Assembly (NCBI RefSeq): GCF_003086295.3
Contig: NC_092051.1
Span: 70,309,772 to 70,373,771 of the forward strand
Origin: Arachis hypogaea
Taxonomy: Eukaryota > Streptophyta > Magnoliopsida > Fabales > Fabaceae
DNA: 64,000 nucleotides
Reading direction: 5' to 3'
Below the pieces are notes generated by a model. The model did not search any database and was not told the origin of the DNA. It worked only from the letters and a program-made list of their open reading frames with translations. This document shows, one piece after another, positions 10,548 to 21,109 of this stretch. The first letter of the stretch is position 1. The number at the start of each line of letters is the position of its first letter. Both the position numbers and the translations under genes were made by a program.

Positions 10548-12224
10548 ATGAAGCATCCTCCGGAGGATCATTCTATCCTCCAGTGTGACATTATAGATGA
10601 AACTGTGGCTGAATTTCACCAGGAGGAATTTGAAGAGAAGTACATAGGACAAAGTCCAAGTGTGGGGACATTCTCAGAGGACAATGACAGTACTTTACCA
10701 TTATTACCAGCTCCAGACAACCCAGAGCCTGACCACGATCAGAAGTTAGAATTAAAACCCCTTCCTCCACACCTCAAATATGCTTACCTTGAAGACGAGC
10801 AGAAGTTTCCAGTTATCATTGCAAGGGAACTCACTTCTCAACAGGAAGAGCAGTTACTTAGTGTACTGAGGAGGCACAAGAAGGCAATTGGTTGGAGTTT
10901 GACAAACATAGTAGGCATCAATCCTCAAGTCTGTGAGCATAGAATATTTTTAGAAGAGGGAGCAAGACCTGTCCGTCAACCCCAGAGAAGACTAAACCCC
11001 ACTATCTTAGAGGTTGTCAAAAAGGAAGTGACCAGACTACTGGAAGCAGATATCATCTATCCCATCTCAGACAGTGAATGGGTAGGCCCAGTACAAGTGG
11101 TGATGCCCAAGAAGTCTGGAGTCACTACAGTGAAGAATGAGCACGGAGAGCTCATGGCAACCAGAGTTCAGAACGCCTGGAGGGTCTGCATTGACTACAG
11201 ACGCCTCAACCAGGCCACTCGTAAGGATCACTATCCTCTTCCATTCATTGATCAAATGCTGGATCGCCTGTCAGGTAAATCACATTATTGTTTTTTAGAT
11301 GGTTACACAGGTTATTTCCAGATTCATATAGCTCCTGAAGATCAGGAAAAGACTACTTTCACATGTCCTTTTGGGACTTACGCTTACAAGAGAATGTCGT
11401 TTGGCTTGTGCAATGTACCAGCTACTTTCCAAAGGTGCATGATGAGTCTTTTCTCTGATCTTATTGAGGACTGTATGGAAGTTTTTATGGATAATTTTAG
11501 TACAAACCTTGTATTAAATTTTGAAAAATGTCACTTTATGGTAAAACAAGGTATTGTACTAGGACATGTTGTGTCTAATACTGGCATTTTTGTAGATCCA
11601 GCAAAGGTGGATGTTATTTCTAGTTTACCTTACCCCTCTTCTGTGAGGGAAGTTCGTTCGTTCCTTGGCCATGCAGGTTTTTACAGGAGATTCATTAAGG
11701 ACTTCAGTAAGGTAGCTCTTCCCTTATCCAGACTACTGCAGAAGGATATTGAGTTCGAGTTCAGCGAGGATTGCAAACAAGCATTTGATAAGCTGAAGAC
11801 CGCCCTGACTCAAGCTCTAATTGTGAGAGGACCAGACTGGAGCCAGCCATTTGAAATAATGTGCGATGCCTCCAACCATGCAGTAGGAGCAGCACTGGCT
11901 CAGCGTGAAGGTAAGGACCCCTTTGTTATTGCTTATGCGTCTAAAACTTTAGATGATACTCAGTCTAATTACACTACTACTGAGAAAGAGCTTCTTGCTA
12001 TTGTTTTTGCTCTGGATAAATTTCGAGCCTATTTACTTGGTACATAGGTAGTAGTATACTCAGACCATGCAGCTCTAAGGTATCTATTAGCTAAAAAGGA
12101 GTCCAAAACAAGGCTTATACGTTAGATACTACTATTACAAGAATTTGATTTAGAAATTAAGGATATGAGTAGTAACCAGAATTTAGTGGCAGACCATTTG
12201 AGTCGCCTTGAGCACATTACAGAT
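10548..12224 (+). pseudogene. pol: E3 reverse transcriptase and RNase H, catalytic box changed
   Basis: RT motifs run in order: IIYPISDSEWVGPVQVV, VCIDYRRLNQATRKDHYPLP, FTCPFGTYAYKRMSFGLCNV and the catalytic box VFMDNFS (normally FMDDFS). The second catalytic aspartate is Asn here. About 30 residues usually found between this box and NLVLNFEKCHF are missing without loss of frame. Then come [17 protein letters not shown] and RNase H with MCDASNHAVGAALAQ and [19 protein letters not shown]. Stops: TAG 12045 and TAG 12123 (at a usual Trp). RT copies the RNA and RNase H removes it. This copy cannot be active. Confidence 0.9.
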
Positions 12225-13305
12225 GACCCCACTCCTATAGCTGATAATTTCCCATTTGATAACCTGCAAGCAGTATCTGAGGTAGTCCCTTGGTATGCAC
12301 CTGTAGCTAATTATCTAGTTAGCCACACCTTTCCTCCAAACTTTTCTAAGCATCAAAGAGACAAGCTGAAAAGCGAGTCTAAATATTATATATACCCATA
12401 TTTATGGAGATGTGGCGCTGACCAGGTAATTAGACGGTGTGTGCCTCAATCAGAATTCCAGTCCATCTTAGAGGCATGTCACTCGTCTGAGAGTGGAGGA
12501 CATTTTGGCCCTCAAAGAACAGCTAGAAAAATCTTAGACTGTGGATTCTGGTGGCCTACTCTTTTTAGAGACACTGCTGAATTTTGTAGATCTTGTTTTC
12601 CACGTCAAAAATTTGGTAATATATCCAAGAGGGATGAGATGCCTCAACAAATTATGCTTTTCTGTGAACTTTTTGATGTTTGGGGCATTGACTTCATGGG
12701 TCTATTTCCAAATTCTAATGGTTATCTTTATATATTGTTAGCTGTGGATTACGTTTCCAAATAGGTGGAAGCAATTCCTACCCACACTGATGATGCTAAC
12801 ATTGTTGTTTCCTTTGTGAGAAACCACATTATTTGTCGCTTTGGATCACCACGAGCAATCGTGAGCGATCAAGGCACCCATTTCTGTAACAGGAGACTAA
12901 CAGGATTAATGAAAAAGCATGGGATAATTCATAAGGTTGAAACAGCCTACCATCCTCAGACTAATGGGCAAACCGAGGTGTCAAACAAAGAGATAAAGTG
13001 TATCTTGCAAAAGATAGTCAAACCTCATAGAAGAGATTGGAGCACCAGGCTACAAGATGCACTCTGGGCATACAGAACCGCATACAAAACACCCATTGGG
13101 ATGAGTCCTTTCCGCTTAGTTTATGGAAAAGCTTGTCATCTCCCTGTTGAAATAGAGCACAAGGCCTTTTGGGCAGTAAAGGAGTGCAACATGGGAATTG
13201 AAAAAGCCGGAGCTGAAAGGAAGTTGCAACTACAAGAACTGGAAAGCCTTCGCCTAGAAGCTTATGAGAACTCAAGGCTTTACAAGGAAGGCTGTACATG
13301 ATTAG
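12225..13305 (+). pseudogene. pol: E3 integrase, N-terminal and catalytic parts (cut by E4)
   Basis: The zinc-binding region shows H..(S)ESGGHFGPQRTARKIL and CRSC (12480-12600). The catalytic core has VWGIDFMGLFP (first Asp), [13 protein letters not shown] (second Asp) and [14 protein letters not shown] (Glu), so DDE is present. A TAG at 12762 replaces a usual Trp after DYVSK. The core ends with [23 protein letters not shown] short indel near 13288 shifts the frame just before the E4 insertion at 13306; the reading resumes at 22793. Integrase would insert the cDNA into chromosomes. Confidence 0.9.
13301..13305. repeat. E4 target site duplication, left (ATTAG)
   Basis: ATTAG here and ATCAG at 22793-22797 flank E4, with one T/C difference. 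The integrase reading frame makes sense across the empty site with ATCAG, so the left copy mutated. Confidence 0.75.
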
Positions 13306-14990
13306 TGGTGTGCGAAATCGTGATCATTCCATTCCTTGGTAACGGCGCTAAAAACTCAGTACGCATGTTCATGATCTTATATCTATTCCACAACTTCGTA
13401 CAACTAACCAGCAAGTGCACTGGGTCATCCAAGTAATAAACCTTACATGAGTAAGGGTCGATCCCACGGAGATTGTCGGCTTGAAGCAAGCTATAGTCAC
13501 CTTGTAAATCTCAGTCAGGCGAATTAAATTGTATTAAGAAATTATAGTGGATAAAAATAAATAAAATATAAAATAGGATAGTGGTACTTATGTAATTCAT
13601 TGGTGAGAATTTAAGATAAGGGTATAGAGATGCTTTCGTCCCTCTGAACCTCTGCTTTCCTACTGTCTTCATCCAATCCTTCCTACTCCTTTCCATGGCA
13701 AGCTGTATATAGGGCATCACCGTTGTCAATGGCTACTTCCCATCCTCTCTGTGAAAATGGCCCGATGCGCTGTCACTGCATGGCTAATCATCTGAAGGTT
13801 CTCGATCATACTGGAATATGATTCACCCTCCTTTTGCGTCTGTCACTACGCCCAGTACTCGCGAGTTTGAAGTTCGTCACAGCCATCCCTTCCCGGATCC
13901 AACTCGGAATACCACAGACAAGGTTTAGACTTTCCGGATCTCAGGAATGGCCATCCATGGTTCTAACTTATACCATGTAGATTCTAATATCTCGGACTCG
14001 GTCCTCTGTATTAGATATCTAAGAGATATTCATTCTAGCTTGTTTGCATGTATAATGGAAGTGTTTGTCAGGCACGCGTTCATAGGTGAGAATGATGATG
14101 AGCGTCACATAATCATCACATTCATCATGTTCTTGGGTGCGAATGGATATCTTGGAAGCGGAATAAGTTGAATTGAATAGGCAAACAGTAGTACTTTGTA
14201 TTAATTCATGAGGAACAGCAGAGCCCCACACCTTAATCTATGGAGTGTACAAACTCTACCGTTGAAAATACATAAGTGATAAGGTTCAGGCATGGCCGAA
14301 TGGCCAGCCCCCATGAAAGTATAAGATAGCATAAAACTAATCAAAGATGATCCGAAGATGTAAATACAATAGTAAAAAGTCCTATTTATACTAAACTAGT
14401 TACTAGGGTTTACAGAAATAAGTAAATGATGTAGAAATCCACTTCCGGGGCCCACTTGGTGTGTGCTTGGGCTGAGCTTGAAGTTTACACGTAGAGAGGT
14501 CATTCTTGGAGTTGAACGCCAGTTTGTAACGTGTTTCTGGCGTTGAACTCCACTTTGCAACTTGTTTCTGGCGCTGAACGCCAGACTACAACATGGAACC
14601 GGTGTTCAACGCCAGTTTGCGTCATCTAAACTCAGGCAAAGTATAAACTATTATATATTTCTGGAAAGCCTTGGATGTCTAATTTCCAACGCAATTAGAA
14701 GCGCACCATTTGGAGTTCTGTAGCTCCAGAAAATCTACTTTGAGTACAGGGAGGTCAGAATCCAACAACATCTGCAGTCCTTCTTCAACCTCTGAATCTG
14801 ATTTTTGCTCAGGTCCCTCAATTTCAGTCAGAAAATACCTGAAATCATAGAAAAACACACAAACTCATAGTAAAGTCCAGAAATGTGATTTTTAATTAAA
14901 AACTAATAAAAATATACTAAAAACTAACTAAATCATGCTGAAAACTATGTAAAAACAATGCCAAAAAGCGTATAAATTATCCTCTCATCA
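13306..14990 (-). repeat. E4 3' LTR
   Basis: On the minus strand it starts TGATGAGAGGATAATTTATA at 14990 and ends at 13306 with CGCACACCA. An embedded PBS-like sequence lies at 13333-13350. Palindromes of the TGGCGTT..AACGCCA type occupy about 14515-14625. A TATA-type sequence (plus CTATTTATACTAAAC) lies near 14390. The short ORFs inside it recur in other LTR copies as chance frames. Confidence 0.9.
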
Positions 14991-15008
14991 CAACACCAAA
15001 CTTAAATT

Positions 15009-15028
15009 GTTGCTTGTCCCCAAGCAAC
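15009..15028 (-). other. Hairpin-PPT module of E4 (3' end)
   Basis: On the minus strand: stem GTTGCTTG, loop GGGA, stem CAAGCAAC, then AA and TTTAAGTTTGGTGTTG immediately before the LTR at 14990. This is the position of the polypurine tract, although the sequence is not purine-only. Confidence 0.75.
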
Positions 15029-16085
15029 TGAAAATTAAATAGGATAAAAAGAAGAGAATATACTATAAATTCCAAACTATCAATGAAACATAGCTCCAAT
15101 CAGATGAGCGGGACTTGTAGATTTTTGCCTCTTGAATAGTTTTGGCATCTCACTTTATCCATTGAAGTTCAGAATGATTGGCATCTATAGGAACTCAGAG
15201 TTCAGATAGTGTTATTGATTCTCCTAGTTCAGTATGTTGATTCTTGAACACAGCTACTTTATGAGTCTTGGCCGTGGCCCTAAGCACTTTGTTTTCCAGT
15301 ATTACCACTGTATACATAAATGCCACAGACACATAACTGGGTGAACCTTTTCAGATTGTGACTCAGCTTTGCTAAAGTCCCCAATTAGAGGTGTTCAGGG
15401 TTCTTAAGCACACTCTGCTTTTGTTTTTGACCTTGACTTTAACCACTCAGTCTCAAGTTTTTACTTGACACCTTCACGCCACAAGCACATGGTTAGGGAC
15501 AGCTTGGTTTAGCCGCTTAGGCCAGGATTTTATTCCTTTAGGCCCTCCTATCCACTGATGCTCAAAGTCTTGGATCCTTTTTATTACCCTTGCCTTTTGG
15601 TTTTAAGGGCTTTTGGCTTTTTCTGCTTGCTTTTTTTTTCGCTATATTTTTTTTTTCTATTTTTTTTCTGCAAGCTTTTGTATTCACTGCTTTTTCTTGC
15701 TTCAAGAATCATTTTTATGATTTTTCAGATTATCAAATAACATGTCTCCTTGTCATCATTCTTTCATGAGCCAACATATTTAACATTCTTAAACATCAAA
15801 TTCAAAAGACATATGCACTATTCAAGCATTCATTCAGAAAGCAAAAAGTATTGTCACCACATCAAAATAATTAAACTAGTTTCAAGGATGAATTCGAAAC
15901 CATGTACTTCTTGTTCTTTTATTTTTAAAACATTTTTCATTTAAGAGAGGTGATGGATTCATATTCACTACTTTAAGGCATAGACACTTAGATACTAATG
16001 ATCATGTAATAAGACACAAATATAGATAAACATTTAACATAAAAATGAAAAATAGAAAATTTAAGAACAAGGAATGAGTCCACCT
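15029..16085 (-). other. Conserved non-coding 3' region of E4
   Basis: It is colinear with 54369-55488 (E7) and 58433-59544 (E8). Recognisable blocks are GGCCACGGCCAAGACTCATA near 15269-15290, ACATGGTTAGGGACAGC on the plus strand near 15489, and a pyrimidine/T tract on the plus strand (15590-15720). No ORF is preserved in all copies. Confidence 0.6.
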
Positions 16086-16355
16086 TAGTGATGGTGGCGT
16101 TTTCTTCTTGAGGGACCAATGATGTCCTTGAGCTCTTCTATGTCTCTTCCTTGTCTTTGTTGCTTCTCCCTCATTGCTTTTTGATCTTCTCTAATTTCAT
16201 GGAGGATGATGGAGTGCTCTTGATGTTCCACCCTTAGTTGTCCATGTTGGAACTTAATTCTCCTAGGGAGGTGTTGATTTGCTCCCGAAAATTCTGTGGA
16301 GGAAAGTGCATCGCCTGAGGCATTAGTGGTTATGAAAAAAAAAAGCAATGCTTTT
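16086..16355 (-). pseudogene. E4 remnant of the FIDEL extra ORF (C-terminal part)
   Basis: The minus strand encodes the C-terminus MREKQQRQGRDIEELKD ending in a His/Arg-rich tail, matching the end of the 59545-60696 gene in E8. The body with the transposon-protein domain has been deleted: the leader up to the expected ATG joins directly to the MPQ.MHFPPQNF part. Function unknown; broken. Confidence 0.65.
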
Positions 16356-16375
16356 TCCACACCAAACTTAAAATG

Positions 16376-16395
16376 TTTGCTCATCCTCGAGCAAA
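16376..16395 (-). other. Hairpin-AAGTTTGG module at extra-ORF leader (E4)
   Basis: On the minus strand: stem TTTGCTCG, loop AGGA, stem TGAGCAAA (closing pair G-U), followed by CAT and TTTAAGTTTGGTGTGG. Equivalent modules lie at 54167-54186 and 60751-60770. Confidence 0.65.
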
Positions 16396-16654
16396 AGAAG
16401 AAAGAAAGGATGAGAAGAAGAAAAAATGGATGTGAGTGGTGAAGAGGTGGTGGGGAAGAGAGATTGAGGTGATTGGTGAAGGGTTCTTGGGAAAGGGTGA
16501 TATAGGATTATGAGGAGGGAAGGTGAGTGGAGGTATGTGGGGATCCTGTGGGGTCCACAGATCCTGAGGTAATCCTGTGGGGTCCACAGATCCTGAGGTG
16601 TCAAGGATTTACATCCCTGCACTAATTAGGCATGTAAAATGCCTTTGCATGCAT

Positions 16655-16908
16655 TTCTGGCGTTTAAACGCCGAAGTGATGCTTGTTCTGGGCGTTCAAC
16701 GTCCATGTGCAACATGTTTCTGGCGTTAAACGCCAGCTTCATGCTTGTTTCTGGTGTTCAGCGCTAGCTCTTCTCAGGGTGTATTCCTGGCGTTTAAACA
16801 CCAGGATGTTGCTTATTTCTGGCGTTCAACGCCAGATCCATGCTCTGTTCTGGCGTTGAACATCAGCCAGATGCTCCTTACTGGCGTTTAAACGCCAGTA
16901 AGTCCTTC
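16655..16908 (-). repeat. Array of 8 CpG palindromes (E4 internal)
   Basis: Eight copies of a 15-16 bp palindrome of the form TGGCGTTTAAACGCCA, spaced about 30 bp apart, with linkers often carrying GCTTGTTTC-like text. Most deviations are CG to TG or CA changes. Two copies of CTGTGGGGTCCACAG lie at about 16545-16600. Confidence 0.85.
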
Positions 16909-17045
16909 CTCCAGGGTGTGATTTTTCTTCTGCTGTTTTTGATTCTGTTTTTAATTTTTGTATTTATTTTGTGACTCCACATGATCATGAACCTAATAAA
17001 ACATGTAAGAACAATGAAAATAAAAATAAAATTAGATAAATAAAA

Positions 17046-17063
17046 ATTGGGTTGCCTCCCAAC
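17046..17063 (-). other. Post-pol hairpin (E4)
   Basis: The minus strand reads GTTGGG, loop AGGCAA, CCCAAT. It lies at the end of the coding part. The same hairpin is at 53625-53642 and 61541-61558, and a covarying form in E3 at 23117-23134. Confidence 0.65.
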
Positions 17064-17134
17064 AAGCGCTTCTTTAATATCACTAGCTTGACAGTGGGCT
17101 CTCATGGAGCCACACAAGTGATCAGGTCAATTTT

Positions 17135-17240
17135 ATAGACTCCCAACACCAAACTTAGAGTTTGGATATGGGAGTTCAACACCAAACTTAGAGTTTGGCT
17201 AAGGCCTCCCAACACCAAACTTAAAGTTTGACTATGGGGG
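17135..17240 (-). repeat. Three CCAAACT-CT-AAGTTTGG repeats after PR (E4)
   Basis: The minus strand has three tandem units of CCAAACTCTAAGTTTGGTGT about 35 nt apart. Each is an inverted repeat (CCAAACT/AGTTTGG) and contains the AAGTTTGGTGT word used at the 3' end and in leaders. Confidence 0.8.
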
Positions 17241-17257
17241 CTTTAGTTGACTCTGTA

Positions 17258-17627
17258 CTGAGAGAAGCTTTTCATGCTTCCTCTCCATTGTCACAGAAGG
17301 AGATCCTTGAGTTTTAAACACAAGGTTGTCCTCATTTAGTTAGAGGACCAACTCTCCTCTGTCTACATCAATCACAGCTCTTGCTGTGGCTAGGAAAGGT
17401 CTTCCAAGGATGATGCATTCATCCTCATCCTTCCCAGTGTCTAGGATTATGAAATCAGTAGGGATGTAAAGGCCTTTAACCTTTACTAACATGTCCTCTA
17501 CTTGTCCATAAGCCTGTTTCATGGATTTGTCTGCCATCTCTAATGAGAATTCGGCAGCCTGTACCTCAAGGATTCCCAGTTTCTCCATTACAGAGAGTGG
17601 CATGAGGTTTATTCATGACCCAAGGTC
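17258..17627 (-). pseudogene. E4 aspartic protease, nonsense-broken
   Basis: It continues in the gag frame. INLMPLSVMEKLGI follows a protease site (DLGS) interrupted by TGA codons at the Cys and Gly positions around 17614-17630. FIILDTGKDEDECIILGRPFL is the second protease motif. A TAA at 17340 replaces a usual Gln after GELVL; homology continues to the LLS..SQ tail near 17258. It would process Gag. There is no RT downstream. Confidence 0.8.
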
Positions 17628-19445
17628 TCACAGAGCCTTCTCAAAGGTCATGGTGCCTATGGTATAAGGTATTAAGAACTTTCCAGGATCCTGTTTCTTC
17701 TGAGGCAATGTCAGTTGATCCAGATCACTCAATTCATTGATGAGCAAGGGAGGTTCCTCTTCCCAAGTCTCATTGCCAAATAATTTGGCATTCAGCTTCA
17801 TGATTGCACCAAGGTACTTGGCAACTTGCTCTTCAGTAACATCCTCATTCTCTTCAGAAGAAGAATACTCATCAGAGCTCATGAAGGGCATAAGGAGGTT
17901 CAATGGAATTTCTATGGTCTCTAGATGAGCCTCAGATTCCTTTGGTTCCTCAAAGGGAAACTCCTTATTGATCACTGGACGTCCCAGGAGGTCGTCCTCA
18001 CTAGGATTCACGTCCTTTTCCTCCCCTGTAGGTTCGGCCATGATGGTTATATCAATGGCCTTGCACACTCTCTTTGGATTCTCTTCTGTATTGCTTAGGA
18101 GAGTACTAGGAGGAGTTTCAGTGATCTTCTTACTCAGCTGGCCCACTTGTGCCTCCAAATTTCTAATGGAGGACCTTGTTTCATTCATGAAACTCAGAGT
18201 GGCCTTAGATAAATCAGAGACTAAATTTGCTAAGCTAGATGGATTCTGCTCAGAATTCTCTGTCTGTTGCTGAGTAGATGATAGAAAAGGCTTGCTATTG
18301 CTAAACCTGTTTCTTCCACCATTATTAAAGCCTTGTTGAGGCTTTTGTTGATCCTTCCATGAGAGATTTGGATAATTTCTCCATGAGGGATTATAAGTAT
18401 TTCCATAAGGTTCACCTATGTAATTCACCTCTGCTATTGCAGGGTTCTCAGGATCATAAGCTTCTTCCTCAGAAGATGCCTCTTGAGTACTGTTGGATGA
18501 TTCCTTCAATCCATTCAGACTCTGAGAGATCATGTTGACTTGCTGAGTCAATATTTTATTCTGAGCCAATATGGCATTCAGAGTATCAATTTCAAGAACT
18601 CTCTTCTTCTGAGGCGTTCTATTATTCATAGAATTTCTCTCAGAAGTATACATGAATTGATTATTTACAACCATGTCAATAAGTTCTTGAGCTTCTGCAG
18701 GCGTTTTCTTTAGGTGAATGGATCCACCTGCAGAATGGTCCAGTGACATCTTGGAGAACTCAGACAGACCATAATAGAAGATATTCAGAATGGTCCATTC
18801 TGAAAGCATGTTAGGAGGACACCTTTTGGTCATCTGCTTGTATCTTTCCCAAGCTTCATAGAGGGATTCACCATCTTTTTGCTTGAAGGTCTGAACATCC
18901 ACTCTAAGCTTGCTCAGCTTTTGAGGAGGAAAGAACTTAGCCAAGAAGGCTGTGACCAGCTTATCCCAAGAGTTCAGGCTATCTTTAGGTTGTGAGTCCA
19001 ACCATGTTCTAGCTCTATCTCTTACAGCAAAAGGGAGAAGCATGAGCCTGTAGACTTTAGGATCTACTCCATTAGTCTTAACAGTCTCACAGATCTGCAG
19101 GAACTCAGTTAAAAACTGGTAGGGATCTTCTGATGGAAGTCCATGAAATTTGTAGTTATGTTGCATTAGAGCAACTAATTAAGGTTTCAGCTCAAAATTG
19201 TTTGCTCCAATGGTAGGGATTGAGATGCTTCTTCCATCAAACTTGGAAGTAGGTGTAGTATAATCACCAAGCATCCTCCTTGCATTATTATTATTTTTGG
19301 CTGCCATCTCCTCTTCCTGTTTGAAAATTCCTGTAAGTTCGTCTCTGGACTGTTGTATTTTAGCTTCTCTTAGTTTCCTTTTCAGAGTCCTTTCAGGTTC
19401 AGGATCTGCTTCTACAAGAATATTCTTGTCCTTGCTCCTGCTCAT
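17628..19445 (-). pseudogene. gag: E4 gag
   Basis: I take the Met of MSRSKDKN (19445) as start because E6 begins the same way; upstream residues lack conservation. Domains: a charged N-terminal region (LKRKLREAKIQQSR), FELKP, a gag core with LLPFAVRDRARTWLDSQP, FLAKFFPPQKLSKLRVDV and SLYEAWERYKQMTKRCPPNM, then DHSAGGSIHLKKT, a Gln/Asn-rich central part, and an acidic tail before PR. A TAA near 19167 replaces a Gln (E6 has Gln). No zinc knuckle is seen, which is usual for Athila gag. It would form particles that could be co-packaged with an autonomous partner's pol. Confidence 0.85.
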
Positions 19446-21085
19446 ATGAAAAAGTAGGGAACAGAAAATAATAATAGGGATCCTTTTTACCATAGTATAG
19501 AGGTTCCCTTGTGTGAGTAGAAGAAAAGAAGAATAAGAATGAAGAAGAGAAGAATTCGAACTCAGAGGATAAGAAGGGGTTCGAATTTTGGGTGAGGAGA
19601 AGTGTTAGTAGATGAATAAATAAATAGAAGGAGATGAGAGGTGAGAGGATTTCGAAAATTAATTAAAATAAAAATTAAAATTTAAAGTTAAATTTCGAAA
19701 TTAAAAATTGAAATTAAATTAAAATTAAAACAATTAGTTAATTAAAAAGGAATTTTGAAAAAGAGGGAAGGGATTTTCGAAAATAAAAGGTAGAAAATTA
19801 GTTGGGCAGTTTTGAAAAAGATAAGAATCAAACAAAAAGTTAAGTGGTTAAGAGATTTTGAAAATCAAATTTTGGAAAGAAAAGATTGAAATTTGAAAAA
19901 GATGTGATTGAAACAAAAAGATAAGATTGATTGAAAAAGATTTGAAAGTCAAATTTTGAAAAGATAGGAAGTTAGAAAAGATTTTAAATTTGATTTCGAA
20001 AAAGATATGATTGAAATTGAAAAAGATATGATTGAAAATTATTTTGAAAAAGGTTTGAAAAAGAAATTTAAAAAGATTTGATTTTGAAAATTAAAGTTGA
20101 TTACTTGACTAACAAGAAACAAAAAGATTTGATTTTAAAATTTAAAGATTGAACATTTCTTATTAGGCAAGTAACAAACTTTACATTTTTGAATCAATCA
20201 CATTAATTGTTAGTAATATTTTCGAAAATTATGAGATAGAATTAAGAAAAATATTTTTGAAAAATATTTTTATAATTTTCGAAAATAAATAAGAAAAAAT
20301 GAAAAAGATTTGATTTTTGAAAAAGATTTTGAAAAAGATAGGATTTTCAAATTAAAAATTTGATTTGACTCATAAGAAACAACTAAATTTTAAAAAGTTT
20401 TGAAAAAGTCAACTCAAATTTTAAAAAATTTATGAGTGAAAAAGGGAAAGATATTTTTTTTATTTTTGAATTTTTAATGATGAAAGAGAAAAACACAAAA
20501 TTGACTCAATGCATGAAATTTTGGATTAAAACATGTGATGCATGCAAGAACACTATGAATGTCAAGATGAACACCAAGAACACTTTGAATGTCAAGATGA
20601 ACACCAAGAACTTATTTTTGAAAAATTTTCAAGAAAGGAAAACATGCCAGACACCAAACTTAAAAACTTTTAATTTTTAGACGCTAAGAATTCAAGAATG
20701 CATATGAAAAACAAGAAAAGACACAAAACAAGAAAATATGAAGATCAAATAAGAAGACTGGCCAAGAACAACTTGAAGATCATGAAGAAAGCAATGCATG
20801 AAATTTTCGAAAATAATTTTTAGAAAATTAAAAAGATGCAATTGACACCAAACTTAAAACTTGACTCAAGACTCAAACAAGAAACACAAAAAATATTTTT
20901 GATTTTATGATTTTGTAAATTTTTTTGTATTTTTCGAGAATTAATTGGGAAAAACGAAAAAGAAGAAAATATTTTTTTTTATTTTTTTCGAAAATAAGAA
21001 TAATAAAATAAAAAAGGTTAAAATTAAAATAAAGTTACCTAATCTGAGCAACAAGATGAACCGTCAGTTGTCCAAACTTGAACAA
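19446..21085 (-). other. E4 5' leader, A/T-rich
   Basis: About 1.6 kb of untranslated leader between gag and PBS. It is built of GAAAAAGATTTGA-like words on the plus strand with several CACCAAACTTAAAA copies (minus TTTTAAGTTTGGTGT, near 20648 and 20840). No credible ORF. Equivalent leaders are 39848-41349 and 48579-49807. Confidence 0.7.
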
Positions 21086-21103
21086 TCCCTGGCAACGGCG
21101 CCA
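21086..21103 (-). other. E4 primer-binding site (tRNA-Asp)
   Basis: The minus strand reads TGGCGCCGTTGCCAGGGA, one mismatch to the tRNA-Asp complement, 6 nt from the LTR end at 21110. Confidence 0.85.
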
Positions 21104-21109
21104 AAAACT

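Noticed and set aside
15558..15740. 60-aa Phe-rich ORF recurring at 54687-54946 and 58869-59319
   Set aside because: It recurs because the non-coding 3' region is conserved, but lengths and frames differ between copies.
17968..18273. 101-aa plus-strand ORF, similar to one at 45979-46284 on the minus strand
   Set aside because: Its similarity to the other copy follows from gag conservation on the opposite strand; it is a shadow frame.
21086..21103. tRNA-like TCCCTGGCAACGGCGCCA, possible tRNA-Asp gene
   Set aside because: Only the 3' 18 nt match; no arms of a tRNA upstream. It sits 6 nt from an LTR end and is a primer-binding site.
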